Notes: generated by a model from the letters alone, not told the origin. A DNA stretch of 64,000 nucleotides from Scandinavium sp036271055 (GCF_036271055.1 NZ_DATBBJ010000108.1:27854-91853), one strand, 5' to 3'; shown: positions 51,570 to 61,365, counted from the stretch's first letter. Made by a program: numbers and translations.

Positions 51570-53231
51570 TCACTGAGTATTGTTGCGGGCCTCTAACGCT
51601 TGCGTTACGGCCCGCAGCAGCTCAGGTATTTCGAGTTTCGGTAATACCACTTCCACAAAACTCAGCCGCTGGCGACGCGAGGCAAGCTCTAGCACTTCGC
51701 GCAGTTGAACGGTCTGTGTCACGCGCCAACTCTGAGCCTGACAATCCAGACTTAAGGCTTGTGGCAGCAGCGTCCAGTTCCATTGAGCGATGTCGTTGTA
51801 ACGCTGCTCTGGCCCGTGAATCGCCCGCTCGACCGTGTAACCTTCATTATTCAATAACAAAATCAGCGGTTTATGCCCATCTCGCAGCATGGAACTGAGT
51901 TCCTGAATGGTTAGCTGTGCCGCACCATCTCCCACCACCAGCACGACACGTCTTTCCGGGGCGGCGGTTTGCGCACCAAACGCGGCAGGCAGCGTGAACC
52001 CGATAGAACCCCAAAGCGGTTGTACGATAAGCATGGCATCAGCCGGAAGGCGCAACGAGGCGGCGCCAAAAGCTGCCGTTCCCTGATCGGCAAGAATAAT
52101 ATCGCCCGGCAAGAGTGCATCCTGCAGCGCCTGCCAAAAACTGCTTTGTGTTAGCGTACCGCTGTATTTTACGGGCGCAGGCTCTGCCTGAGAGGCGGGA
52201 AGTGTCCAGCCAGAGCAAAGTTCCTCGCAGAGGAATTGTAACGCGCGTGCGGACTGAGCTATCGGTATACCGCTGAACCAACGTTTGCCGACGCGTGCGG
52301 AAAAAGGCTGAAGCTCTATCGTTTTCTCAGCCGGAAGATGCTGTGTAAATCCGGCGGTAATGGTGTCGGTAAAACGCGTACCGATACACAAAATCGCATC
52401 GGCATCTTCAATTGCCGCGCGAGTGTATTCGGCGCTCGCCGCACCACTGTAAGTGCCCACATACCCCTGCTGATGCTCATCAAACAGCCCTTTGCCCATC
52501 AACAGCGTGGCAAATGCGAGTGGTTGTGACGTTACCCAATCCCGGAGCATTGGCTGTAACCCGTAACGCTGGGCCAGAAAATCTGCCAGCATCGCGACAC
52601 GTTTGCACGGAGCCAACATTTCCCTGGCGGCCGCGATGAATGTTGCCAACGCGTTTTCATCAACCTCAACAGGTGTAAGTGTGAGAGCGTTTACAGGCCG
52701 GGTAGCCGGGGCTTTCGCGACATCCGCTGGCAACATCAAATAAGCTGGACGCCTTTCGCTGAGCATTTCTCGCAGCACACGGTCGATTTCCTGACAGGCA
52801 TTACCCGCCGTCAACTTTGCCCGGGCCACACTCAGCGGGATGCTCATGTCAAAAAAGTGGCCAAAATCGCTGTCACCGAGCGTGTGATGTAACAATTCAC
52901 CACGCTGCTGGCTGCCGCTTCCCGGTGCGCCCACGATGTGTAAAACCGGAACATACTCGGCAAAACTCCCGGCAATACCGTTCAACGCACTTAGCTCCCC
53001 GACGCCATAGGTCGTCAAAAGCGCGCCAGCCCCATGAATACGAGCGTAACCATCCGCCGCATAAGCCGCATTCAGTTCGTTCGCACAACCTACCCAGCAC
53101 AACTTCGGGTGATCGATGACATGGTCGAGAAACTGCAAATTATAATCGCCCGGCACGCCGAACATGTGGTCAATACCGCATCCGGCAAGACGATCCACCA
53201 GATAATCTGCGATTGTGTAATTCGATTGCAT
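51570..53231 (-). CDS. ipdC: Indolepyruvate/phenylpyruvate decarboxylase
   Basis: 553 residues from the ATG at 53231, preferred over that at 53237 because AGGA stands 8 bases before it; Enterobacter IpdC is 552. ThDP-dependent 2-oxo acid decarboxylase: Glu in CANELNAAYAADGYAR, tandem His in LLHHTLGD, and the GDG...NN cofactor motif in VVGDGAAQLTIQEL to LLNNEGYTVE. It converts indole-3-pyruvate to indole-3-acetaldehyde, the key step of indole-acetic acid synthesis in plant-associated enterobacteria, and also phenylpyruvate. Absent from E. coli K-12 but present at this locus in Salmonella and Enterobacter. In Enterobacter TyrR controls it; I did not find a clear TyrR box. Confidence 0.93.
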   Translation of the reverse strand: MQSNYTIADYLVDRLAGCGIDHMFGVPGDYNLQFLDHVIDHPKLCWVGCANELNAAYAADGYARIHGAGALLTTYGVGELSALNGIAGSFAEYVPVLHIVGAPGSGSQQRGELLHHTLGDSDFGHFFDMSIPLSVARAKLTAGNACQEIDRVLREMLSERRPAYLMLPADVAKAPATRPVNALTLTPVEVDENALATFIAAAREMLAPCKRVAMLADFLAQRYGLQPMLRDWVTSQPLAFATLLMGKGLFDEHQQGYVGTYSGAASAEYTRAAIEDADAILCIGTRFTDTITAGFTQHLPAEKTIELQPFSARVGKRWFSGIPIAQSARALQFLCEELCSGWTLPASQAEPAPVKYSGTLTQSSFWQALQDALLPGDIILADQGTAAFGAASLRLPADAMLIVQPLWGSIGFTLPAAFGAQTAAPERRVVLVVGDGAAQLTIQELSSMLRDGHKPLILLLNNEGYTVERAIHGPEQRYNDIAQWNWTLLPQALSLDCQAQSWRVTQTVQLREVLELASRRQRLSFVEVVLPKLEIPELLRAVTQALEARNNTQ

Positions 53232-53405
53232 AGCCATCTTCCTTTCGCCGCATAGATATTCTGAGTATTAGAGATGCGCGAAGTCTGTCCAGAAGGATAA
53301 GAATTTGATGCTGGAAAGGAAAATTTACAGATTTAAAGAGTGTACCTCAGCCACGACATTGATTAGTGTAAACGTATACACACCCTGTCCCTACTGGAGG
53401 TTTTG

Positions 53406-54404
53406 ATGGTTTATCAGGCAAATCCGGCACGCTATGAGAAGATGGAATATCAGCGTTGCGGCCGAAGTGGACTGAAATTACCGGCGATTTCGCTGGGCTT
53501 GTGGCACAACTTCGGTGACGAAACGCTGGTCGAAACCAGCCGTCAGCTGTTACGCCATGCATTCGATCTCGGCATCACCCATTTTGACCTCGCCAATAAC
53601 TATGGTCCGCCGCCAGGTTCTGCCGAAAGCAACTTTGGCCGTATTCTGCGCGAGGATTTTCTGCCGTATCGCGACGAACTGATTATCTCCAGCAAAGCGG
53701 GTTACACCATGTGGGACGGTCCTTACGGCGACTGGGGTTCACGTAAATATCTGATTGCCAGCCTCGATCAAAGCCTGAAACGCATGGGTCTGGAATACGT
53801 CGATATCTTCTACCATCACCGCCCGGATCCGGACACACCGCTGGAAGAAACCATGCGCGCACTTGACCACGTGGTACGTCAGGGTAAAGCACTGTACGTT
53901 GGGCTTTCCAATTATCCCGCCGATCGTGCTCGCGAGGCATTTGCGATTTTGCAGGATCTCGGTACACCCTGTGTTATCCACCAGCCGAAATACTCTATGT
54001 TCGAGCGCTGGGTCGAAGACGGGCTGACTGATTTGCTGCAAGAGCAAGGTGTCGGCTCGATTGCTTTCTCTCCGCTGGCCGGTGGTCAGCTAACGGACCG
54101 TTATCTGAACGGCATTCCGGCAGATTCCCGAGCCGCGAGTGGAAGCAAATTCCTCAGTGCCGATCAGATTACCGACGCGAAAGTCGAAAAAGCGCGCAAG
54201 CTGAATGAAATAGCCAGTAAGCGCGGTCAAAAACTGTCACAAATGGCGTTAGCCTGGGTACTGCGTGGCAACAAAATTACGTCGGTATTGATTGGTGCCA
54301 GCAAGATTGCGCAGCTGGATGATGCCGTGGGAATGCTCGATAACCGTCAGTTCTCTGCTCAAGAGATTGCAGAAATTGACGCAATCCTTAGCGGGTCAAA
54401 TTAA
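53406..54404 (+). CDS. Aldo-keto reductase, YghZ-like (glyceraldehyde-3-phosphate/methylglyoxal reductase type)
   Basis: 332 residues from ATG 53406; GGAGG stands 6 bases before it. NADPH-dependent TIM-barrel reductase of the AKR14/Kv-beta-like group. Catalytic tetrad parts are visible: Asp and Tyr in HFDLANNYG, Lys in ISSKAGYTMW and His in VDIFYHHRPDP; GASKIAQLDDAV binds cofactor phosphate. Strong likeness to E. coli YghZ. Divergent from ipdC, and it may reduce aldehydes made by that enzyme (inference). Confidence 0.9.
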   Translation: MVYQANPARYEKMEYQRCGRSGLKLPAISLGLWHNFGDETLVETSRQLLRHAFDLGITHFDLANNYGPPPGSAESNFGRILREDFLPYRDELIISSKAGYTMWDGPYGDWGSRKYLIASLDQSLKRMGLEYVDIFYHHRPDPDTPLEETMRALDHVVRQGKALYVGLSNYPADRAREAFAILQDLGTPCVIHQPKYSMFERWVEDGLTDLLQEQGVGSIAFSPLAGGQLTDRYLNGIPADSRAASGSKFLSADQITDAKVEKARKLNEIASKRGQKLSQMALAWVLRGNKITSVLIGASKIAQLDDAVGMLDNRQFSAQEIAEIDAILSGSN

Positions 54405-54528
54405 CGCCACTTTTAGCAAAAAGTGCTGTGACCTGAGATTTAGGAGTTACTCCGATGCTGCGAGGTTGTAACACCTCGTAAGATTGCGTTAACAGGCCCA
54501 AGAAGGCCCCGACCGCAAGGAGACATTT

Positions 54529-54885
54529 ATGTTCAGGTCACTTATTCTGGCTGCTGTATTACTGGCAAGTGCGCCAATAATGATGGCGAATGCGGGTGAA
54601 ATCACGCTGATTCCATCCGTTAAATTACAAATTGGCGATCGCGATAACTACGGCAACTACTGGGATGGCGGTCGCTGGCGCGACAACGACTACTGGCGTC
54701 GTAATTATGAATGGCGTGATGCACGCTGGCATCGACACGATAACGGCTGGCATCGCGGTTGGGACAAGCGCAATGCCTATGAGCGTGGCTACCGTGAAGG
54801 CTGGAACGACCGTGATGACCGCCATGGCGGTTGGGGCCGCGGCCCAGGACGAGGCGGCCACGGTCACGGCGGTCACCACCATTAA
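54529..54885 (+). CDS. ypeC: DUF2502 family secreted protein YpeC
   Basis: 118 residues. Signal peptide MFRSLILAAVLLASAPIMMANA, then GEITLIPSVKLQIGDRDNYGNYWDGG as in E. coli YpeC. The mature part is rich in Trp, Arg, Asp and His and ends in a Gly/His tail (GHGHGGHHH) that could bind metals. Function unknown. Followed by a terminator (54889-54912). It lies next to mntH, as in E. coli. Confidence 0.9.
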   Translation: MFRSLILAAVLLASAPIMMANAGEITLIPSVKLQIGDRDNYGNYWDGGRWRDNDYWRRNYEWRDARWHRHDNGWHRGWDKRNAYERGYREGWNDRDDRHGGWGRGPGRGGHGHGGHHH

Positions 54886-54888
54886 AAT

Positions 54889-54912
54889 AAGCAGCCTTCG
54901 GGCTGCTTTTTT
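54889..54912 (+). terminator. Terminator of ypeC
   Basis: aagcagcc, ttcg loop, ggctgc, then a run of six T. Confidence 0.9.
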
Positions 54913-55030
54913 CATATCGGTAATAAATTGTAATTCGCTGAAAAAACATGCTGCACTGATTTAATTTCATCCACGCCTGTGTCGTTCTGATAATCAAAAT
55001 AAGGTTTGTTCAGACCAGGATAATAAAACA

Positions 55031-55297
55031 ATGAAAATTGACAACATGACCTCAGGGATCAACTACGGCTACACAGGCCAGCCGAGTAAAAATAATCAGG
55101 GCAGAAAGCAACTAGGCTACGAGCAATACAGCGGGACCGATTGCCAGCAAACCGGGCAGTGGCAAGCCTCATTATATTCAGTGAATGTGATAGTCAGCAT
55201 CCAAAAAGGAACGGTGATGCCCTACCACCAGTCTCAACCGGTAAAATGGAAACTGGTGGATTACGGTGTCGACAAAGAATTGACGAGCAGTCGTTGA
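55031..55297 (+). CDS. Hypothetical small protein between ypeC and mntH
   Basis: 88 residues if translated from ATG 55031; AGGA lies 10 bases ahead. Polar, Gln- and Tyr-rich (GYTGQPSKNNQG; CQQTGQWQ), no membrane segment or motif I recognise. No counterpart recalled in E. coli. It could be a chance frame; only the ribosome-binding signal and lack of any antisense gene support it. Confidence 0.3.
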   Translation: MKIDNMTSGINYGYTGQPSKNNQGRKQLGYEQYSGTDCQQTGQWQASLYSVNVIVSIQKGTVMPYHQSQPVKWKLVDYGVDKELTSSR

Positions 55298-55351
55298 TTT
55301 CTCTTCTCTCGCGGAGGGTCTTTGTCGCTTTTCCGCAAGACGGAATGATCG

Positions 55352-56590
55352 TTACAGATTGAGCAGCGTGCCGATCAGCAACCAGCCGTTCAGAGCCACG
55401 ACCAGCACCACAATCACCCATCCTGCCCGTTTCACGAGGCGGGTGTTCACCAGATCACCCATCAGATTGGCATCGCTGGTAAAACGCAGCAGTGGCACTA
55501 ACGCCAGGGCAATACCAAAGCTCAATAACACCTGGCTCATCACCAGGATGCGGGTCGGGTCAAGGCCCAGCAGAATAACGATAAACGATGGCAGCATGGT
55601 TACCGCCCGGCGGAACCACAGCGGGATATGGAAGCGGATAAAGCCCTGCATCACCACCTGTCCGGCCAGCGTCCCCACTACGGTTGACGACAGCCCGGCA
55701 GCAATCAGGCTCAGGCCAAATATTGTCGCCGCCGCGTGGCTGAGCAGCGGTTCCAGCGTGAGATAAGCCTGATCCAAGTCAGCGACACCCGTATGTCCGT
55801 TGAAATGAAACGCCGCCGCTGCCGTCGCCATCATCGCCAGATTCACAAACCCGGCAATGGTCATCGCGATCGCAACATCCCAACGTGTGGCGCTATAACG
55901 TTCCTGCCGCGAGCCACCATGAAGATGCTGAGTCAGGGACGAGTGCAGATAAATCACATGCGGCATGATAGTCGCACCCAGCACGCCTGCTGCAAGGAAC
56001 ACTGCTTCGGAAGTCGGCAGCGAGGGAATAATCATCCCTTTCGCCAACGGTGCCATTGCTGGCTGCGAGAAAATAAGCTCAACAATGTAGGCAGCAGCGA
56101 CAAACAACAGCAGGCCACCGATGACTTTCTCCAGCGGTTTTTGCCCACGTCGCTGTAGCATCAAGATTAAGAATGTCGCGATCCCGGTCAGCACCGCGCC
56201 CTGAAGCAGCGAGATGCCCAAAATCAATTTGAAACCAATCGCTGCGCCGATGAATTCCGCCAGATCGGTCGCCATGGCGATAATTTCTGCCTGCACCCAA
56301 TAGAACCACACCAGCGGGCGCGGGTAGTGATCCCGAATTTGTTCGGCCAGGTTTTTGCCGGTGGCAATCCCTAATTTGGCAGAGAGGACCTGAATCAGCA
56401 TCGCCATCAGGTTTGCCCACACCACCACCCAAAGCAGTTGATAGCCGTAGCTGGCACCCGCCTGAATATTAGTGGCGAAGTTACCCGGATCGATGTAGCC
56501 GATGGCAGCAATGAACGCAGGGCCCATTAATGCAAACCGCATCTTGCGTGCTGCACGACTGCTGCTACTCTCAACGCGACTGTTTGTCAT
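55352..56590 (-). CDS. mntH: Manganese/divalent metal:H+ symporter MntH (Nramp family)
   Basis: 412 residues from ATG 56590, as in E. coli; an upstream in-frame start would run through the operator sites. Eleven membrane helices. The metal-binding DPGN is in IGYIDPGNFATN and the helix-6 MPH in GATIMPHVIYLHS. Imports Mn(II) in the cytoplasmic membrane. MntR and Fur sites upstream give manganese and iron repression. Confidence 0.97.
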   Translation of the reverse strand: MTNSRVESSSSRAARKMRFALMGPAFIAAIGYIDPGNFATNIQAGASYGYQLLWVVVWANLMAMLIQVLSAKLGIATGKNLAEQIRDHYPRPLVWFYWVQAEIIAMATDLAEFIGAAIGFKLILGISLLQGAVLTGIATFLILMLQRRGQKPLEKVIGGLLLFVAAAYIVELIFSQPAMAPLAKGMIIPSLPTSEAVFLAAGVLGATIMPHVIYLHSSLTQHLHGGSRQERYSATRWDVAIAMTIAGFVNLAMMATAAAAFHFNGHTGVADLDQAYLTLEPLLSHAAATIFGLSLIAAGLSSTVVGTLAGQVVMQGFIRFHIPLWFRRAVTMLPSFIVILLGLDPTRILVMSQVLLSFGIALALVPLLRFTSDANLMGDLVNTRLVKRAGWVIVVLVVALNGWLLIGTLLNL

Positions 56591-56602
56591 TTTCTGCCTC
56601 TG

Positions 56603-56624
56603 AAATATAGCCTTTGCTATGTTT
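56603..56624. promoter_or_regulatory. MntR operator of mntH
   Basis: Read on the mntH strand it begins AAACATAGCAAAGGCTATAT, the known E. coli MntR palindrome, 12 bases upstream of the mntH start codon. Confidence 0.85.
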
Positions 56625-56637
56625 GATGCTATCAAAA

Positions 56638-56652
56638 TGAGAATGATTATCA
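56638..56652. promoter_or_regulatory. Fur box of mntH
   Basis: TGAGAATGATTATCA fits the 7-1-7 Fur repeat TGATAATnATTATCA with one mismatch. Position upstream of the MntR site agrees with iron control of mntH in E. coli. Confidence 0.75.
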
Positions 56653-56942
56653 AGTTCATTTATTAAGGTGATATTGATTTCTCTGATAGACAGGAACGAT
56701 AGCCGCGGGTCAACGAACAGCCATGTTTAGGGACAAGTAACGTAAAGTCAGTTCTACCGTCAGATTAGTACAACAACGCAACTTTTAACACCTTTACATA
56801 ACATAACAGATTTGTATGGTTGGTCACCTTTTTTGAGATTGCTCACAGGTTCTAACTATAGTGCGGCGTAGATCTCGTTTTCTTTTATGTTGTTGCATAG
56901 AATGTGCACGGAAATTTAATCTGCCTCATATTTGGAGCAAAT

Positions 56943-58145
56943 ATGGACCGCGTTTTACACTTTGTCCTCGCGCTTGCTGTGGTTGCGATTCTGGCCTTGC
57001 TGGTTAGCCATGATCGTAAAAAAATCCGCATTCGCTATGTTATTCAATTACTTGTTATCGAAGTCCTGCTGGCCTGGTTCTTCCTGAACTCTGATGTCGG
57101 CCTGGGATTTGTGAAAGGATTCTCCGAGATGTTCGAAAAACTTCTCGGTTTCGCTAACGAAGGGACAAATTTCGTCTTCGGTAAAATGAACGATGAAGGC
57201 CTGGCATTCTTCTTCCTGAAAGTGCTTTGCCCGATTGTCTTCATTTCTGCACTGATTGGTATTTTGCAGCACATCCGTGTTCTGCCGATTGTGATCCGTG
57301 CGATTGGTACTCTGCTGTCGAAAGTCAACGGTATGGGTAAACTGGAGTCTTTCAACGCGGTCAGCTCCTTGATCCTCGGTCAGTCGGAAAACTTCATCGC
57401 CTATAAAGACATTCTCGGCAAGATGTCGCGCAACCGCATGTACACCATGGCGGCGACCGCAATGTCTACCGTTTCAATGTCCATCGTCGGCGCATACATG
57501 ACCATGCTGGACCCGAAATTTGTGGTTGCGGCACTGGTGCTGAACATGTTCAGTACCTTTATCGTTCTGTCGCTTATCAACCCGTACCGTGTTGATCAGA
57601 GCGAAGAGAACCTGCAGATGTCTAATCTGCGCGAAGGTCAGAGCTTCTTCGAAATGTTGGGCGAATATATTCTGGCAGGCTTCAAAGTGGCGATTATCGT
57701 TTCTGCAATGCTGATCGGCTTTATCGCCCTGATTGCTGCGCTGAACGCCCTGTTCGCGACCGTGACCGGTTGGTTTGGTCACAGCATCTCCTTCCAGGGG
57801 ATCCTCGGCTACATCTTCTGGCCAGTGGCTTGGGTGATGGGCGTTCCTGCCAGCGAATCGCTGCAGGTCGGCAGCATCATGGCGACCAAAATGGTGTCCA
57901 ACGAATTCGTTGCCATGATGGATCTGCAGAAAATCGCCAGCACGCTCTCTCCGCGCGCAGAAGGCATCCTGTCTATCTTCCTCGTCTCCTTCGCTAACTT
58001 CTCGTCCATCGGTATCATTGCCGGTGCGATTAAAGGTCTGAACGAAGAACAAGGTAACGTAGTTTCACGCTTCGGCTTGAAACTGGTTTACGGTTCTACG
58101 CTGGTGAGTGTGCTGTCCGCATCCATCGCCGCACTGGTTCTGTAA
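56943..58145 (+). CDS. nupC: Concentrative nucleoside:H+ symporter NupC
   Basis: 400 residues from ATG 56943 (GGAG 8 bases before), the E. coli length; an earlier ATG at 56904 would add 13 residues. CNT-family transporter for all nucleosides but guanosine and deoxyguanosine. Visible: hairpin motifs GQSENFIAYKD and VGAYMTMLDPK, MGVPASESLQVGSIMATKMVSNEFVAM, and the C-terminal VSFANFSSIGIIAG. Ends before a shared terminator. Confidence 0.97.
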   Translation: MDRVLHFVLALAVVAILALLVSHDRKKIRIRYVIQLLVIEVLLAWFFLNSDVGLGFVKGFSEMFEKLLGFANEGTNFVFGKMNDEGLAFFFLKVLCPIVFISALIGILQHIRVLPIVIRAIGTLLSKVNGMGKLESFNAVSSLILGQSENFIAYKDILGKMSRNRMYTMAATAMSTVSMSIVGAYMTMLDPKFVVAALVLNMFSTFIVLSLINPYRVDQSEENLQMSNLREGQSFFEMLGEYILAGFKVAIIVSAMLIGFIALIAALNALFATVTGWFGHSISFQGILGYIFWPVAWVMGVPASESLQVGSIMATKMVSNEFVAMMDLQKIASTLSPRAEGILSIFLVSFANFSSIGIIAGAIKGLNEEQGNVVSRFGLKLVYGSTLVSVLSASIAALVL

Positions 58146-58160
58146 GTCAGCAAGACACTA

Positions 58161-58191
58161 AAAAGCCGGGAGTGTATCTCCCGGCTTTTTT
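58161..58191. terminator. Bidirectional terminator of nupC and pdeA
   Basis: aaaagccgggag with ctcccggctttttt, covering the end of the pdeA stop codon. Confidence 0.85.
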
Positions 58192-60370
58192 ATGCCCGCA
58201 ATTCCTCAAGAGGACGCGGCTTACCTATCAAATACCCTTGCAGGTAATCGACGCCCATCTTATACAACAGTTCCCGCTGTGCCTCGGTTTCAACAAACTC
58301 CGCAACCAGCGTCAGCTTTTTTACTTTCGCCAGTTCACAGATAGATTTCACGATCATTTCATCGACCGGGTCAGTGAGAATGTCACGCACAAAGCAACCA
58401 TCAATTTTAACGATATCCGCTTCCAGCCTTTTCAGGCGCTCATAGTTTGCGTAACCCGTACCGAAATCATCGATTGCGATTTGGCAACCGTATTCCCGAA
58501 GGCGTCGGATATTCAGCATGCTGATTTCTGAACCAGAAAACGCCTGCTGTTCGGTGATTTCAATGGTGACCAGCGCCGGAGAGATATCATATTGACTGAA
58601 CAGCGAGAGGATCTTATTGGCGCTCTCTTTTTGCATCAGCGTGAATGGCATCAGGTTCACGGAGAAGCGCTCGCCCGGCAACGTTTTCATCGCCCGAAAA
58701 AGGGTTTCAACGACCAGCAGATCAAAACGCTTACTGAGGTTGAACTGCGCGATCACCGGAATGAATTGATCAGGTGTGATAATTTTCTCGTCCCAGGTCA
58801 TTCGGGCGAGGATTTCGTGATATCGATCGCCAGCCTGACTCACGATAGGCTGGGCATATAATTGCAGGCCGCCCTCCGCCAACGCTTTTTTCACCCGGCT
58901 TAGCTGCATAACGCGCTCTGTGGTGTTGTCAGAAACCGTTGCCAGACTGCTGTCGAGTGCTAAGACACGACGGGCGGCGCAGGCCTGCTCTGAAAGCCAG
59001 CTCAATTGGCCCAGCGTATGGTGCAACGCTTCACCCTCGCCTTCGATAGCGCCCCAGGCTGCGCCAAACTCCAGATCCAGCGAGTCACCTTGCCAGTTGA
59101 ACGCCTGACTATTGAGGAAGTCGACAATATAGGCAAGCCTGGCTGCCGTTTCTGAGCAATGCAGTACCAACAGCAGTTCGCTCCCCGGGAGCTGGAAAAG
59201 TTTCTCTTCCGGGCCGAGTAACGGTTGCAAATCACGGGTGATCATTCGCTTGCAGTGAACGCGCATCATCATGCCGTAATGACGGCTTAAAAATTCCAGA
59301 TTATCCATTCGCAGGCAGCACACGCTAGCACGCGGATGCTGGCTCAAATAGCTCTCGAACGCACGCAAATTGGGCAGCCCGGTGAGCGGATCCTGCAACG
59401 CCTGGTTATGCCACTTACGCTTTATGATGTTGCTGCGAGCTTGTATCTGCGCCATGTAGAGCAAGCAAATGGTGAAAGAGATAAGAACCGACAGTACAAA
59501 GGAAAGTGCGTACTCAGTACTCACGCCCTGTAAAAAGTTGCGGTTATAGGCAACAAGGAAAAACGCGCTGATGCCCCACACCAGGCAGATCAGCGGATAG
59601 CTAAAGCGGTTAATGACCAGGAAGAAAAGGATAAAAATTACCGGGACTAAATATCCGGCGATGAATTCAGATTCAAAAGGTGTGCAAAGCGTCAGCAGCA
59701 AGGCAGTCAGCACCACCAGCCAGTTTGCCGTAAATAGCCACTGCTTTCGGCCAAACGCGGGGAGAATATGACGCTTCCAGAACTTGCGTGCGTAGCGCGG
59801 GTTGATAAGCATCCGCAACGGGTAGTAAAACAGCATGGTAAAAATGAGCCCGGCACATATCAGGCTCTGAATATCGACAAGACTGTAGACGACCGATGCA
59901 GAGACGAAGAATCCGGAAACCGATAAGGGAAAATCAAGAAAGCGCCCCGCCAGATACATCGTGCCTTTTAACACCATCGGCGCAAAGAAACAGGCCCAAA
60001 AAATCCGTGTCCCCATATGCCGGTTAGGCAATCCAAAACGCCAGCGCTTACCTAAAATCCCGTACAGAATGCCGCATGACAGCATCGGCGCAAACAGCTG
60101 ACAGAATAACAACACCAGAGACTGTGGCGCGGGCAACGGCAGCAGCCAGGCGTTGGTCACTGCAAAAGCAATAATCAACGGCGAGACCGCATGTCGACCA
60201 AAAAGCAGCATCATCGACAAAATGACGCTCAGCGGGAGCCAGGCGAGATAAATGGCATTGCCATCAATTACCGTTCCGGGCGAAAGAAAACGGGCAAAAG
60301 GAATTGAGAAAAGGCTTAAGACTAGTGCCAGCAGAAATTTTTTGGCTGAGGAGTTCTTTATAAACGTCAT
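58190..60370 (-). CDS. pdeA: Cyclic-di-GMP phosphodiesterase PdeA (YfeA)
   Basis: 726 residues from ATG 60370 (E. coli 729); an upstream ATG would add 44 residues of unlikely composition. Eight or so N-terminal membrane helices (MASE1 type, about 1-290). The GGDEF-like domain (about 315-460) is degenerate: LPGSELLLVL in place of GGDEF. The EAL domain is intact: EILAR, NLMPFTL, EITEQQAF, DDFGTGYANYERL, VKIDGCF, AEFVET and QGYLIGKP. It hydrolyses c-di-GMP. A polysaccharide synthase that binds this signal (NfrB) lies 19 kb away; no direct link is shown. Confidence 0.94.
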   Translation of the reverse strand: MTFIKNSSAKKFLLALVLSLFSIPFARFLSPGTVIDGNAIYLAWLPLSVILSMMLLFGRHAVSPLIIAFAVTNAWLLPLPAPQSLVLLFCQLFAPMLSCGILYGILGKRWRFGLPNRHMGTRIFWACFFAPMVLKGTMYLAGRFLDFPLSVSGFFVSASVVYSLVDIQSLICAGLIFTMLFYYPLRMLINPRYARKFWKRHILPAFGRKQWLFTANWLVVLTALLLTLCTPFESEFIAGYLVPVIFILFFLVINRFSYPLICLVWGISAFFLVAYNRNFLQGVSTEYALSFVLSVLISFTICLLYMAQIQARSNIIKRKWHNQALQDPLTGLPNLRAFESYLSQHPRASVCCLRMDNLEFLSRHYGMMMRVHCKRMITRDLQPLLGPEEKLFQLPGSELLLVLHCSETAARLAYIVDFLNSQAFNWQGDSLDLEFGAAWGAIEGEGEALHHTLGQLSWLSEQACAARRVLALDSSLATVSDNTTERVMQLSRVKKALAEGGLQLYAQPIVSQAGDRYHEILARMTWDEKIITPDQFIPVIAQFNLSKRFDLLVVETLFRAMKTLPGERFSVNLMPFTLMQKESANKILSLFSQYDISPALVTIEITEQQAFSGSEISMLNIRRLREYGCQIAIDDFGTGYANYERLKRLEADIVKIDGCFVRDILTDPVDEMIVKSICELAKVKKLTLVAEFVETEAQRELLYKMGVDYLQGYLIGKPRPLEELRA

Positions 60371-60558
60371 TATGGTCAGGGAAATATTCCGGCTGGATTC
60401 GTAACTGCAACATAGAAATATTATGTTTATTAATTGAGCGAAGCAAGTTTCCCGTAGGAGAAAAGTCTCATTGTTTATATGGAATTTAACAAAGGGAAAC
60501 AATTTGACTCAAAAAAGCCTGTTTCTTACAGATTTTCTGACGTCGTAGCCGTAAAAAC

Positions 60559-60584
60559 AAAAACCCCCGCCGAGGCGAGGGTTT
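60559..60584 (-). terminator. Terminator of the tRNA-Ala pair
   Basis: aaacccccgcc/gag/gcgagggttt hairpin, followed leftward by a T-rich tract. Confidence 0.8.
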
Positions 60585-60590
60585 GAATTT

Positions 60591-60666
<76 letters not shown>

Positions 60667-60707
60667 ACAATGTTACTTCACGTACCAAATCTGATGGGAG
60701 CAGAATT

Positions 60708-60783
<76 letters not shown>

Positions 60784-60815
60784 GTTACGCAAAGCGTGTC
60801 GTGTTGACGGGCGGC

Positions 60816-60844
60816 ATGATATGAATTCCCTTGCCAGGTGTCAA
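60816..60844 (-). promoter_or_regulatory. Promoter of the tRNA-Ala operon
   Basis: On the minus strand TTGACA (60844-60839) and TATCAT (60821-60816) are 17 bases apart, followed by a GC-rich discriminator (GCCGCCC), typical of stringently controlled stable RNA. Confidence 0.8.
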
Positions 60845-61002
60845 CGGCAAAATGTTCCCCATTTTTTCAATTGCTGAAAAAGCATGCAACTGAATGACAT
60901 TGCGAGCGTTCTCGCAATCAGTAGTTAAACGCGTCACGTTTTCAGCTAAAAGGATGCTATAACATGAACCACTAATTCCCATACAAGTACTCAGGAAATA
61001 GC

Positions 61003-61365
61003 ATGCTCAAGGAACGAATGACGCCGGAGGAACTCGCCCATCTGACCGGTTATAGCCGTCAAACCATCAATAAATGGGTGCGAAAAGAGGGATGGCAAAC
61101 ATCACCTCGTCCGGGTGTTCAGGGCGGAAAAGCACGTGTTGTTCACGTCAGCGAACAGGTCCGTGAATTTATTCGCAGTGCGCAGCGAGCCGCAGCCAGC
61201 GCGCCGGGAACCGCACATGTTGTTGCAGAAGACAGTTTTGATGCCCTCCTCTTGTCGTTGCCAAAAACAATGTCTGACTACGAACAGAAGCAACTCACCA
61301 CGCTCCTTTTACGAGAAGGGATAACCGGCCTCCTCCTCCGTTTAGGCATTCGCACACAAGAATGA
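61003..61365 (+). CDS. yfeC: YfeC family putative DNA-binding protein
   Basis: 120 residues. The N-terminus has a short helix-turn-helix (MTPEELAHLTGYSRQTINKWVRKEGW) of the DUF1323 type. The C-terminal half is helical and ends LLLREGITGLLLRLGIRTQ. Paralogous to the next gene, which overlaps it by four bases (ATGA). Targets unknown. Confidence 0.9.
   Translation: MLKERMTPEELAHLTGYSRQTINKWVRKEGWQTSPRPGVQGGKARVVHVSEQVREFIRSAQRAAASAPGTAHVVAEDSFDALLLSLPKTMSDYEQKQLTTLLLREGITGLLLRLGIRTQE

Noticed and set aside
56834..56855. CRP site before nupC (TGAGATTGCTCACA)
   Set aside because: The half-sites are four bases apart instead of six, so it does not fit the CRP consensus. The real site may be nearby, but I cannot point to it.
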